Positions 11,727-24,858 of a DNA stretch of 64,000 nt are shown in pieces. The notes under the pieces were generated by a model. The model ran no database searches. It was not told the origin of the DNA and saw only the letters and a list, made by a program, of their open reading frames with translations. Numbering within the stretch: the stretch's first letter is position 1; each line of letters starts with the position of its first letter. A program made the position numbers and the translations under genes. The DNA lies in contig NC_046675.1 of the NCBI RefSeq assembly GCF_003369915.1, positions 32,511,001 to 32,575,000 on the forward strand, written 5' to 3'. Source of the stretch: Drosophila miranda. Lineage: Eukaryota > Arthropoda > Insecta > Diptera > Drosophilidae.

Positions 11727-13121
11727 AGAACACTCCTCAACTGATAAAACTGATAATCTGATGATAAACGAATAACCTGATGATGAGCCCAACAAATAAT
11801 GTTGGGTTTCGCCCGTAACTGAATGGTCTGATAGGTAATATTACTCATGTGAAGGATGCATAGTAATAGTAAACCATAACCGTTGTTTAGAAAACACTCT
11901 TATCTAACATATCCTATACCCCGTATATACCACAAACAGAACTGCTAAATATCTATCTACTAATCTATGTTCTAATTTTCTTCACGTTTTATAATGTATA
12001 TATTATGTTAAATAAAATACTATGATATATCCTGATATGAAAACAGAAAAATATTCTGACATATCTTAGATCTTTCGATCCCCAGAGTGCTATTTGTATT
12101 ATTTGTATTGTTTGTCGTATTTTTAAAGAATGTTCCTTAAAAGAGTTATGGTTTTGACAGTACGCTCTCAAGTTTTGATCTTTTACGAAGACCTATTACC
12201 TCTGATCTTATGTACGAGGTTCCTGAAAGTCATTACAATCGAATCATTACTTAATCATTAGTAAAGAAAGAAAACTTTCTAATCCTGTATAAGAAAGTAC
12301 ATATTCTCCTATGGTTTTAAAACATAAATTATTCTTCCAACTCTTAGAAATATTAATCAAATCCCAAATAAATAATAGGAAACTCTCTTCCATATGGACG
12401 GACATACAGACATGGCTCAATCGACTCGGCTATTGATGCTGATCAAAAATATATAGACTTTATGGGGTCGGAAAAGCTTCCTTCTGGACGTTACACACAT
12501 CCATTTTCACCACAAATCTAATATAGCCCTGTACTAATTTCGAGTATCGGGTATAAAAGCACTCTTCCCAAAAGCAAACTCTGGCTATAATTTTTTGTGT
12601 TCTTTTAAATTATTTTTGCATTGTATATTTTATACGATTTTGTATAGGTTTTTTTGTTTCTCTATATAGTAGATATATAATTATTATCAGTTTTCTTTAG
12701 ACGATACTTTTGTTTCCATTTTGATTAAAGATCGAAATCAAAAAATAATATGAAGTGAATATTGAATAGTTAGGGGAGGGAAGGAGGCTTACACAATTAT
12801 GTATTTACATATGAAAAACTCTTAGGATTAAGTATTCAAAAATTGTTTCATTTTAAGTGATGTTTGTGCCGCTTAAGTGTTAACTATACGATTCCGTTCT
12901 TATACACAATGGGAGCTTTTGGAAAAGTTACAAGCTAGAGGTTTTTTGTAGATTAAAGATATAGTATGTATATATATAAATCTCTATATAAGAAAAGGCT
13001 TTTGAGCACACCACAATGCTTTTGCGTAGGCAATTGTTGGGGGGAGTAGGATTTTAGAGGCAAATACAATTGTTTAGCTAAACTAAAAACTAAATGAAAC
13101 GACAATCCATTCCTTGCTCTT
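11727..13121. other. AT-rich spacer between convergent transporters C and D
   Basis: This non-coding interval lies between the two convergent 3' ends. It contains the poly(A) signal of transporter C (12011-12016) and a dispersed-repeat remnant (about 12396-12558). Otherwise only AT-rich DNA is seen. Confidence 0.6.
12396..12558. repeat. Dispersed Drosophila repeat remnant
   Basis: The stretch with GACGGACATACAGACATGG, ATCGACTCGGCTATTGATGC, TTTATGGGGTCGGAAAAGC and a closing CGGGTATAAAAG matches, from memory, a sequence scattered through many Drosophila genomes. I cannot assign the transposon class with certainty (Helitron/DINE-like or another non-autonomous element). It is short, has no frame and no visible terminal repeats or target duplications. 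Confidence 0.5.
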
Positions 13122-15537
13122 TCAGTGCTTGGCATCCTTGAGGGCCTGCTCCTCGCGATCGGCATCGATGAGGGACTGCTTGCGCTTGCCATTCGATGAG
13201 GACTCCATTTGCTTGGCATCGATCAGCGAATGCTTGCGCTTGTACTTCTCCAGCGCCGAGTCGGCCTCCTCGTCGTCGTCGTGGTTGTGCTGGAGGCACG
13301 GGAAATCAAACATGCGCTCGCCCTTGCCAAAGACCTCGCCCTCCTCGATGGTGGTGGGTAGGCTCCTGCAAAAAAGGTACGACATTTAGACACATTCCTG
13401 ATAAATACTCCATTAAATCCACTCACCTATTCAGAGTCTCTGGCAGCAAAAGGCACACGAAGGATCCCGCAAAGAACAGCACTCCCAGAATGATCGATGG
13501 AGCCGCCTTGAAGAAGGTTCCCAGCCAGAGGATGTAGGGCGCCAGGAAGGATGCCGCAAACCCTGCCACATGCACGGCGGCCACACCTTGTCCCCTCACA
13601 CACGTGGGAATGAGCTCCGTGGCGTACTGGGAGCCCGACTCGTAGGAGATGGCCACACCAAACCTTGCGGCAATCGTCAGGCAGGCAAGGAGTATGGCAT
13701 TGTGGTTGTGCTGCTGGTATGCGATGGCTATGCCAGCGGCGGCCGTGAAGAGGCCACCCACCAGCAGGGAGCCCGAGGCCATGCCCTTGCGTCCAATGCG
13801 GTCCTGCAGCAGGACGAGGAGTATACTGGAAGGCAGCACGGCCAACGCACTTAGCGAGAACATGATGAACGGCGAAATGCCCATGCCCTCGACATTACGA
13901 GAGACAGCATCATAGCAGAGAGTGATAACCATGCTGTAAAGAAGGATTATCATTCCTTGATCTATCAAATGGTATATATCTTATAGCCTACCTCTTGAAG
14001 AACAGAATAAGCGTATTCTTGCGCATTCGCGGCGTTCGGAACATGTCCAATAGCGTTGCAGTCTTCTTCTCATCGCCGCCCTGCATCTCGCGCGTCATCT
14101 GGCAGTGGCGTCGGAACTCATCGAACTCCGCCTGGGTCACGCGACATCCATTGAACTTTGCCACGCGCTTTAGCCGCACAATGGCCCCATCGATGTCGTT
14201 GCGCGTCACCAGCCACTGAGCACTCTCCTGCACCACGAAATAGTACAGCACCACCAGGAGGATGGGCAGCGAGGTGCACGCGAGGTAGATCTGCCAATGG
14301 CCCGCGAGTACCGCCAGCCAAGGGGTGAACACGAGACCCATACAGTAGAACAGACCCACGGCCATATTGAGACCCAATGTCCTCATGCTGGGGCGTATAT
14401 ATTCGAGCACTGCACAGGGGAAGATTCACGTTAGATTCATGTTTGATTCATTCTTTCATTTAGCTGTGATTCCTACCTATAATGTACATGAGATAGAAGT
14501 TCGTGTCTGCTGCCAATCCGGATATAAATCTGCAGAGTGTAAAGGTGCCTACACTCTTCGTGAAGATCGTGGAAAAGTCACCGGCGAAGCCACAGAAATT
14601 TGAGAGAATCAACGCTGGGACGCGTCCTATTTTATCAGAGAGGAGGCCATAGAAGAGCGTGCCCACGACGGATCCAATGAAGAACAGCGACTGGCCAATA
14701 CGTGCCTTGTAGGCGGAATCACAAACCCAATTTAACTAAAGGAAAACAAAGGAAAAGGATCATTACAATGGTATGTGCTCTATAAAAAAATATCTATAGG
14801 TATTATTTAGAATTGCTTTAATCTTCTTCAATTGTGATCTTCATGGGATAATCTTTATTTAATATTGATTTTCTTTTGAAAGATGATTTTTATTTGAGAA
14901 TAAGGAAGTTGATCCCCACTCAAAACGATCTTTCGAAAGTTAATCTCCAGGTAGGTGATCTCTATCTATTCAATTGATCTCCAGGGTTCTACAATTTAGT
15001 GGATCTTACATTAATTATTCTTAGTAAAGCTGATCATTACTTCAATTGATCTATAGAGGTTATCTATTGTGAAAATTGTGTCTCTTGGAAGATGATCTCC
15101 ATTTAAATTGATCTTTAGTAGATCTGTATTTAATCGTTGGCCCTCTTACCTCTGTGTTCATTGATCTATAACCAAAATCATAGTTATAGATCCATCTCTC
15201 GCACTTTTCCTGGCTGACAGTGGCATTATGGCCGTTGATATCCTCCAGGCGGGTGCACGAGGGTTCCTCGAACTGGGCATAGATCTCGGCAATCTCCTTG
15301 TAGGTCATATTCACCAACTTATCGTGATAGCACCAATGATCTGGCACAAAACTAATGACTGTCTGGGTAAAGTAATGCTGGAGGAATATATCCAAATATC
15401 ATTAGAAGTTATCTTCAAAAGAGCAAAGCATTACCTACCATCGATACGATGATATTGATAAAGCCAAAAAGGGCAAGAATCATGAATTGATAGCGATTGA
15501 AATCGCCACATTTGGCCAAAATCTGATCGAAATCCAT
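13122..15537 (-). CDS. SLC22-family transporter D (opposite strand)
   Basis: Six coding exons, in order of transcription: 15439..15537, 15150..15377, 14477..14735, 13992..14409, 13427..13933, 13122..13365, giving 584 residues. It opens MDFDQILAKCGDFNRYQ. The signature is GLLSDKIGRVPA, the PES-type motif is QESAQWLV, and the TM8-9 loop is DRIGRKGMA. The C-terminal tail is unusually long and charged, with an HNHDDDEE run and Lys/Ser-rich repeats (KHSLIDAK, KQSLIDAD). Exon lengths 418, 507 and 259 match those of transporters B and C, showing common descent. The first intron sits 15-16 codons earlier than in the other copies and the W/C intron is missing. The 414-nt intron (14736-15149) is AT-rich and empty. 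Of the + strand transporters, A is closest in several motifs (SRNV.G.GISPF). Confidence 0.94.
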
Positions 15538-15742
15538 ATTGAAATTCAATTAAATGGGAAATCCTTGGGGTTTTATTTGTACTCTTAATGATGTGCAGGG
15601 TATCGTGAGGCTGGGACGTAGTTGTTGTGACGTTCTTGTTGCTGTTTTGTGTTTGTTTTTTGATGTTTTTGTGGGTGGGGGAAACGCCAGTGCACTTCAC
15701 ATTGGCTTCTATCACAAATTACATTTGTTCCTTTGGCTTTGT
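15538..15742 (-). other. 5' UTR exon of transporter D
   Basis: A good acceptor (TTTCAG on the - strand, adjoining 15742) lies about 200 nt upstream of the ATG at 15537. A strong donor (GTAAGT, ending the upstream exon at 16694) lies about 950 nt further up, next to a TATA box. Together these define a spliced 5' leader. Short frames here are shadows. Confidence 0.55.
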
Positions 15743-16693
15743 CTGAAAGATATGGAAATATATATAAAAGGTCATTGAACGGCTATATCATTTAGATATA
15801 TTTTAGATACAGATGCAAGATATTTTGTTGTTTTTTTTTGGGATGCATTTAGATAAGATAATCGCATAAAAATAAAGAACATTTATATGCGACGCTTGGC
15901 AGACAAAGAAATTAATTAAATGTATACCAAAAATAAATCAAAAAGAAAGAAATTGCGATTAGAAAGCAAAGAAATTTTCTTGGAAAAGCGAATAGCCGCC
16001 AGCTAATTCCAAAATATCTTTCCTCTTTCCGTGGAAAATTAATTCAATTATGAGGTAATTAAACGGAAACGCACATAAATTATACAAAATAAGGTAATTA
16101 AGGAAAGGAAATACATTTCATTTCGGATGATTTGTAAAGTTTTCCACATTTTTATAGAATTTTAATGTTTTATGCACGTAAAATCATTGGAAAAATGGAA
16201 AAAACTTGGAAATGAGGGAAACTTTTAGCAGTTTTAGACAAAGTACAGCTTCTTCCTTTTAGTTCTTCAAGGAAAATCATGAGAAATCATTGCAATGCCT
16301 AGGAACAATGATCTAATAACCCTTTTTTCAGACTCAACAACTATTGTTTTTTATTTGTTATCGAGTCCACGTTTTTCGCTCGCTAATTGCTCTGAAAGGG
16401 CAATAGAAATGTCATCCACAAATAAATAGATTCATTTAACACTTGGATCGTTACATTAGCGAGAAAAACAATTGGAAAAACGTATTTCCCCCACTCCTTA
16501 CGTACAAAAAAACATATGGGAAGAACGATTAGGATCGTATCCAATCACTGATTGGGCTATAAGCTAACCAGTGACTACCGTATGCTAATCCCAAAGATAA
16601 CACCCAAAAGATAGCCCAAGCGTGTGGCATGTGTGTCCTTTGTGGCATGGCTTGTTGAATGAACTGAAATTAAGGCCAAATTTCATCACTTAC
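15743..16693 (-). other. 5' UTR intron of transporter D
   Basis: This AT-rich interval lies between the inferred donor and acceptor. No coding region, structured RNA or clear element is seen in it. Confidence 0.45.
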
Positions 16694-16766
16694 AACCGCT
16701 CAGCAAACAGTCGGCTGGCTGGCTGGCTGGCTGGCTGGCTTATCACTGGGCACAAATATTTATATA
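16694..16766 (-). promoter_or_regulatory. TATA promoter and first exon of transporter D
   Basis: On the - strand a TATATAAA (16759-16766) is followed about 30 nt downstream by a perfect seven-copy GCCA/GGCT tetranucleotide repeat (16713-16740). The donor GTAAGT after 16694 ends the exon. The inferred start site is near 16735, so the microsatellite would lie in or at the 5' UTR and could alter initiation or leader structure when its length changes. The promoter call rests on motif spacing only. Confidence 0.5.
16713..16740. repeat. GGCT tetranucleotide repeat
   Basis: Seven perfect GGCT units. Confidence 0.95.
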
Positions 16767-19700
16767 GACGTTCGTTTTGATAAAAAAAAGCACACACAAA
16801 AACGACTAAAAATATATAGAGTAGTGGATCGCTGACTAATCGTAGAGACTGTGTTCTGGGGGGCAGACTGTTGTCAAGTAGCACTAAATCGACGTTCAAT
16901 AGGGGCTCTAGAGCCCCCTGGGAGAGCACGTGTCGATGGAAATGGAATCACTCTCTTTCTGCTTTTTTTTTTCTAGGAATACATTTGTGTTTTTTACGCT
17001 TTCGTTTTTTTTCTGTTTTTGCATGGCATGGTTTTGTTTTTGTTTGTTCTTATAACTAAAATAAATAAATACAATTTTCGAAAGCTTCATTTGCATATAT
17101 TTTTTCGGTTAAATGCAACTGGTTTGCCGATCTCCCCTCCATTGGGGGCTCCCTTCTATTCGTAGTGCCACGCGCAGCCCCAAGTTCTCTCCTAAGAACT
17201 GAAACAACATTTTGTTGAATAAATGAAAACATTTCCAAGGTTTCTTCTGATTACACAAACCAAATCACGTTTAATGTTGGGTTTTTCAAGGTTTTCCAAG
17301 CATAGACTAATTGCTTTACGGCTGCTTAAGTAAAATTCTCAGAATATGATGTAAACTGTACCACATTCATGCATAAATATTGCTGGGGAAGCTCTACATC
17401 TATTCCTTGGGTACAAAAATGGGAAATCTATTCAAAGGGTGTGCAAAATATTTCATGGAAAACCTCGAGAAAATCTATGAAAAATCATCCATAGTTCTTA
17501 TAATTTATTTTTCCAAAGATACCCTTTGGATGAATATTTTGTCACACTTTATTCCAGTTCCAGCATAAAGGAGGACATCCCTTAGAAATATTATAGAAAA
17601 ATCTGCTTAAAATCCAAAAAGACTGACCCCATTTGTACCCAAAGATTCCCTGCCACACAATGTCTTCCAACTTTGTTTTAGTTTTCCACTTAGTTGCACC
17701 TTTAATTATTTAATCCGTTTGCATTAATAAAACACTAAAACACAAAGTGGTCCCCAAAGAAAGTCTTGGGTAAACTTTAAAGATAAAAATTACACAACAG
17801 ATTATCCATAATTTATCACTTAACGAGTCATTCTATGGCCCAAAGAATGCACATAATCTTTGGCACAAGTTTCACTTATCAAAAAATTCAATTAAGATAA
17901 AACTTTAAAAGATGATATATTATTTAAACATTGCCTTCAAAAATCATTATCTGTAATTACCTTAATATTCATGGGAAAAGGAAAACTCTTCTCTTCATTT
18001 GGTTGTTTCCACAAAGTGTTGTTGTTTACGAACGATCCGCCCAAAGCGAAGCAGCCAAAAATTGAATGTTGTTTAATTTGAAAACAAAATTCTTGCAGCG
18101 TAGAAACAAGAGAATTTCCCTGTCACTTAATGTTTATCTCTTTCAAAATACAATCCACATATACGTATATATCTTTAGAGATTCTATATTATAAAGTTCA
18201 AGGAACGCACGGATCAAAACTGATGAAAATCTTTGATGTTTGTTCTGCTATTTTCGAGTAATTATTCAGTGATTTGTTTGTCCCGGACAACGCACACAGG
18301 CCACCACAACCGAATGAGTATTGTTTTTTATAGTTTTCCCCTTTTTTTTTGTTGTCTGTTTTGTTTTATGTTTTTGCCGAATTATGTGAGGGGCACCCGT
18401 TTAGGCCCGTTTTGTCGGCGGCCGACGGTACAATCTAGAGCGTCGTAGTACGTGCGATGCGATGCGATGGTGCGTTGTGTATCCACCGAATGCTCCTCAC
18501 AGACTGAACTGCCAAATGCCGACTCGATTGTTTATTAAAAAATGACAAACAGCTGTTCTCGAACACGCTCAGAGAGCGTTCCGCGGAGAGTGGATAAGTA
18601 GAGGGACTGCCTGGGTGGGATGGGGCTGGGGAGGGGCTGTGACAAGACACGGGTCGTAATTAAATTCAAAAGCTGTGAAAAAGCAAACTCGAGTCTTGAT
18701 TTTTACGAGCACCACACTCACGGGGCACAAGGCGTATACTTGATTGGATTCGATACGATTTCGATTTGATTTACATCCCCATATCCCCCTACATATATCC
18801 CCCATGTACCTCCCAACGAACGAACGAACGAACCCTTGTGATCTCTAAATCTCTTGAGTCTCTGCCATGAAGGAAATTGCCCTGCTAATTGTTTAAACAA
18901 ATTCAAAGTACGAATCGGATGAGTCGTCTTTTATTTAGTTGCCCTATAAATAAGTTACGTTTTTGCGTTTCTTGCGGTTTATCTTTTGCTTCGATTTTTG
19001 GCCTGAAGATTAGGCAATTTCTGCTCACAATAATAGAAGTCACTGGATATATCCTACGATTATATACGAGTATCTTTCTAAAAGCGGATATTCCTTTGGG
19101 CTGATTCATGGTCTGATTATTTTGCTAATTGTTTATACTAAACGTTGCATTAGCTGGCCATTTTGTAACATGTATTAATTATTGGTCTCTTATTTTGGGA
19201 CTTTTTTGAGGTCGCTTTCTTTTTTGCTGGTTTTTTTGTTTTTGTTTAAATGCGGTTTTTTTGGGGTAGCCGGCGCCAGCGAAAACATTTGACAAATTGG
19301 CTGTCACAAAACCGCAAAAGCTACTGCCTTGAGCAACGGGTAAATAAATAAACCATCTTTATTTAGTTAGAGACTAAGCATAGAACCACTTTGCTGTGGG
19401 CCTGGGGTGGGAGAAGACATCTTGGTCTTGAATAAATATTTTTAAACATTGTGCTATCTTAAAGTTTAAATCAAAAACAAATTTGAATGTTGGCAATCGA
19501 CTTTTGGGCTTTGAAGGAAAGGAGATTAAAGGTGGCGAAACATGTGGGGACTCCTTATGAAGAATTTTCAGGTAGAAACGAAACTTTGGCGAACCTTAAG
19601 CGAACCTTGAGAATATTGGAGAGAAAGCGGAAAACATTTATGTACTTATCGGAGAGATCGAAAATAAGCCGAATATAAATCAAATTTAAATCCAAATTTC

Positions 19701-21150
19701 AAGCAACAAAAAGCTGACAATTGTCGAAGAATTTATTTAAGATAATCTTGAAAAAAACTATTCTAATATTTAATAGATAATAAAGAAAGTATGCGGTCAT
19801 TTTAAAACCTTCAAATGATTAGAGAAATACAATGGTGACTCTTAAGGCAATTATTTGTTCAAGCCCCAAGAAAATAGCTATAATAATAAATTATTCCCTT
19901 TTCAGTGTTCCCATAAGAACTTTCTCTGAATTAGAAATCGAGTAAATGTATAAGACACTTCAAAATCTGGTAGATAAAGTACAGAAAGCCATAAATAACG
20001 CAGCAATAATCGGAAATCAAAGCGCAGGTGTAATGATCTAATGCAATTATAAGCCAATAAACTTTTGGTAAGGCAACAAAAAGATGGAAGGCAAACCCAC
20101 TACTACTGCGATTAGATAATGGCCCAAAGGCGGCAGACATCGGAGCACTTGAGCAGCAGCGGCAGCCGCAGACATATGGGACAATTTTTGGGGTTCGCGG
20201 CTTAGTGGAGAGGGGAGGGGAGGGGAAAGTGCTAACGAGGGAGTAGTACTCGAACTAATACGATCATGACTGTGAGTAGTACGTGGCGTAGTGGATCCAA
20301 AAGTCAATGCCATATCGCACTTTCCCCTCACCAAACACGTGCTTCGCTCTTTTCTGCGGCAACTGTACTTTTTGCTACTTAATGGATTCAATGGATCATC
20401 GGGGGGGAAATATACATACCAATATAAACATTACCCTTGCATTTTTCTTTGTCTACGAGAGACAACAAAAGAACAAAGAAAAGCCCTAGCCGCACAAGTC
20501 TTTTTTCTAGGGAAATTCTTAAGACAATCGCCATATTACTCATGCGACATGTTATCCGAAGCTTATACTGGAGGGGATTTTCATTGAATTTCATTGAATG
20601 ACTAATCTTTGGCTCAACTTTTGGCTGATCTGATCCTACAATCATCGTATTTACACTCCCTATCTAACTTTTACACCTACTTAAAGAAACAACAACAACA
20701 AGTGCACAAAAAATCCAAAAGGCGTTAACTCTTTGGCTGTGTATTAATTTAATAAATCAATACAAATAATGAATAGATTATGCTTATGCAAAGGTGTTAA
20801 GCCAATTTGAACTATAGTTGAAGATTTATTTTGGAGCAAAAGCAAACAAAGGAGAAAATCTTTGACTATTGAAGAGATTTATTTAATTTTGTCTTGTATT
20901 TCAGCACTTTTAATACTTTTTCTCTTATTTTCTGCCCAAAAACACTTTCGGAAATCCCACATTTAAGGTCCTTGAATCGCGGTTTATCTTTTTTTAGCAC
21001 TCGAAATCTTTAAAATTCACAAAAACTTTAAATTCGACCCACAAATATCGTGTTATTGTGGTCTGCTGGTGCTTTATTTTCACACAAACTTGCGAAATAT
21101 TTCGAAAATGTTTTTTTATAATAATAGTAATCAAGGATTGAACTTACTAA
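16767..21150. other. Gene-free AT-rich region, left part
   Basis: I see no gene. Frames longer than 60 codons occur on both strands but have no splice partners or family features. Landmarks are a GAAC repeat (18816-18833), a GC-richer patch at 18390-18650 and a GGGGA-rich patch near 20210. It could contain distal regulatory DNA for flanking genes. Confidence 0.5.
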
Positions 21151-24100
21151 TTATAGTATAATATTTTAGTATCTATTATGAACAATCACATTTTGCGTTG
21201 ATTTTTGAGGTGGATTTATGTTTGATTTTCCGCTGTATTTGCAGCTGTTTCTGCCGCTGTGGCGGTTCCTGTCGCGGGGCGAAAGCTGGCGAGAGCAAAA
21301 GCAACAGCACTCCCTCCCACACTCTCTCTCTCTCGCGCGCGAACAGCTGTTCCTGCACGCTTGATCTTGTCGCTGCGTTTGCTGTCGCTGCGGCTGCTGC
21401 TCGCGTGACGACAATTGAAAACGGTTTGACTTCAAGTTCAACGAATGTGTGCGGTTTTAAACGCTTTCGCGTGTGCCTCCTCTGCCTGGTCTCTGCCTGA
21501 GAGCTGTAAATGTACTTGTAAATGGTAAAGGTTTACACTGCACTTTCTTTAAAGAAGAACCAACGCGACTGTGGCGCGCTCTCTTGCCAAGCAGCAGAAC
21601 ATACGTCTCTCTCTCTCAGTGCAAAATAGCAAACGTCAGTGGTGCTCTCTCTCTGATGCTCTCTCTGATTGGAGTAGTAGATATGTTATCCCTTTCGCTT
21701 GCAGCCATAGACCCGCCTCTTTCTCTGTCTTTGTTTCAACTCCCACTCTCTCTTTCTTCCATTACGGAAATGCACATGCAAGTCTTTTGCTTGGCAATAG
21801 GGTGACGTGACTCTCCAGCAGATAAGAAATACTCGCAACAGATCCAATTTCTCAATTGATTCAAATGTTCGCTGATTAATCTTTTATGACAACATTTCTT
21901 TTGTTTGTTTGCTTGCGGGGATATTATTATTCCATTATAAATAGATATGAATGCATACAGAACTGTTGGCATCAATTAAGGCCCCATGGAAACATAAATG
22001 AAAGTGACAAAAACGATTATCAGAGGGGGAATATGATTCAGGGAGGTAGGGGTGACGGACGGAGATGGGATTTAAATTCGATTCAAATGCGGGTCTGTCA
22101 TAAAAGAGAACCAATATTTAAAGATCTCAAAGTACTGCTATAAACAATATTATCTACTATCTACAGATATATCTTTACAATCCAAAAGTCCACAAGGCTT
22201 ATAGCTCTCTGTAATTCTACAGATACAAAAGATCCAACATTCAACTATTTTCATGCCGAACATAATACTCAAAATTTGCACGAAACAAAATTCTTCCATA
22301 GAAAATCGTTGGCAACACTGAGAAATCCCCCCGCAAAAGATCCCTCCCACTGATAAGAGGACACACACCGTGCAAAAACATTGATAAAGCACTCCCTGCC
22401 TTCCCCTTTCTCTACATGGCTCTCGTTCTTGCTCGCTTGGTTCTCTCTCTGTTTCTGGTCAAAGTCATCGTTGAGTCGGGTGCTGTTGGCCCATCCGAAC
22501 CAGACTGGTTTGTGTCAGTTGTAACCAATTACGAGCCACATTCGAGGCATTCGAGGCATTCGAATTCATGACTCGTACAATCAGCCATACAGCGAACTAT
22601 GTATATGTACAATTTTCGTACGTTCTCGTATGCTCGCATCGCCCGATAAATGGCGTCAGCAATGCTCAGTCTCGTTCTTCTTCAGCTTCTTTCGGTCTAT
22701 AAAAGAACGAAATATCATTTCTCTAGTAACCCCATTACCCTCTGGAGATTGGCCTTCCCCACACAACATTTTTCCAATAATCAGCAACAAGTGGCGGGGT
22801 AATCACTTTTTGTGTTCTTTGCTCTATCCAGAATGTGTATCTGTATTTATTACTATCTCTCAGGTTTATTAGTACTCGAATTGCTTCCAAAGAAGATAAT
22901 TCTGTAGGTTTGATAAAAGTACCTTCAAAAACCATGAAATATATAACAATTCAAAGAAAATGCCAGAAAGCGATAGCCATATAATCGTTGTTTCTATTCT
23001 TTATTCTTCCCAAAATCCCATGAATTTCCATGTACTCTATTCTATTAGGATTATAAATAGCCATTCCCCTAAAGAACAGGAAATATCATTCTATATCTAA
23101 AAAATACCAGTCAAAAACCTTTCAAATTCCATCTTGAGATTCTTGGATCATTTCCTGAAAACTTTCCGCCCAAAGTTTTTGGTCATTGACCCAGCGACAA
23201 ACACACACGGAACCTCCTCGCAAGCCTTGAAATTTATTTCGCTAGAAAAAGAAAGAAAGCCGCAGACTCAAACTCAAAAAAACAACAAACAAACAATCAA
23301 TTATTGCATAAACAAATCGATGAATGAATGAATGAAAGTGTCGAGTCAGGAGACAATTGAACCTACGGGCAGGGCACTATGCAAATGATGTCATAAGCGA
23401 CAGCCGACGCAGACCCGCACCCAACCCTTTAGCATGAGGAGATCGATGCGATGCTGCTGTGACTGTACCGCCAGCATAAACATTGGAAATATTCCACAAC
23501 AAATTAATCAGAGGGGGGATACGAGTACCCGGTACCCCAGTGCCACCATAAAAACAGAGAACTTCCGAAACTGGTATGAATCGGATCGAGACCGACATAA
23601 ACAAAGGTTTACCTTTTGAATCATGTTCGTGCGTGCACAACAGCTGATTGCCAGACAACAGACAGACAAAAACAGACCCCACACCCAGACCAGACCCCCA
23701 TTAACATTTTACAGTCGGTGGAGACACTTTCGATCGTTTGGGAGGGGGGGCACCAAACACGTTGGACAACTCTTCTTTGAACACAAATAAAAATAGTGCA
23801 AAACTTTTGGGACGCCAGAGAGACCCGATTTTTAATGGGCGCCCGACGTCTCCGGCATTAAAAATTTATATAATATATTTGTTTATCGTTTGCGGAAAAA
23901 ACAGTGCCACACACGCACACACAGACAAATAGAAATCTATGAGTTTTTATCATTGAAAATAAATGAGTCAAAAACGTGACAACATTTTTTGTATTTTTTT
24001 AGAGTTCAATTTGTTTGTTTGTTCTTTAAGCTATGCGCATAATTGGTGGATCCAGAAAAAACAAGTTCAGTGCAAACCTCAGGCATCAATCATTATGGAT

Positions 24101-24812
24101 GGAGTACCCCCTGGCCTGACACTCCTCTGAATTAGAGTTTGGCATCGTATCGGTCAAATGTCATTAGTCCATGGGGGGCTGGTGGCTGTCTAGGAAACCA
24201 GTTACAAATCTCAGCTATTCCGAAACGAGTTATGAGATCAGTCCAAGGAGATTGCTTCCACGAAAGCAATCGAGATTATCATCTGTACGAGTATATGCAT
24301 ATAAAATAATATACCAGATCCAACTGGTTCCCCAGTCGTAGACGTCCAAGATAATAGTTCACCGCCGATCACTGCGTTTCCTTTCACCTATAATTGCTTG
24401 GGTAGCACTCTAAATCCCCCAGAGAATGTACTTCTCTGATGGCAGAGCACTCTTAGGCTCAACTTATATCTACTTAAAGAACTGATTGATAATTGGGAAG
24501 AGCTTCATTCTATCTAATCGAATTCCTGGGCTTCGTAGTAAAGCAGAAAACAAAGTATTTCCGTCCTTTCCCCCTTAGATTCGATTTTTCTTTAATTAAT
24601 TCCGTCAGCTCCTTGTCCCACAATAAACTTTCCCATTTTCGAGTCTTTAAAGTCTCTCCTTCTCAGGGGAAACTGTGCACACAACAGCGGAACGCCCATT
24701 GACATTTCAAAGTGTTCGCGCTCGTGCTCCTCCTTCGCCTCCCTAGAGCGCCACTTTTGCCACTTTGTGGACCAACATTGCTATTATAATATTGGCCAAG
24801 GCCAGAGAAACG

Positions 24813-24858
<46 letters not shown>

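Noticed and set aside
16690-16929. 79-codon frame on - at the transporter D promoter
   Set aside because: It reads through the GGCT repeat and the TATA box; a coding role is unlikely.
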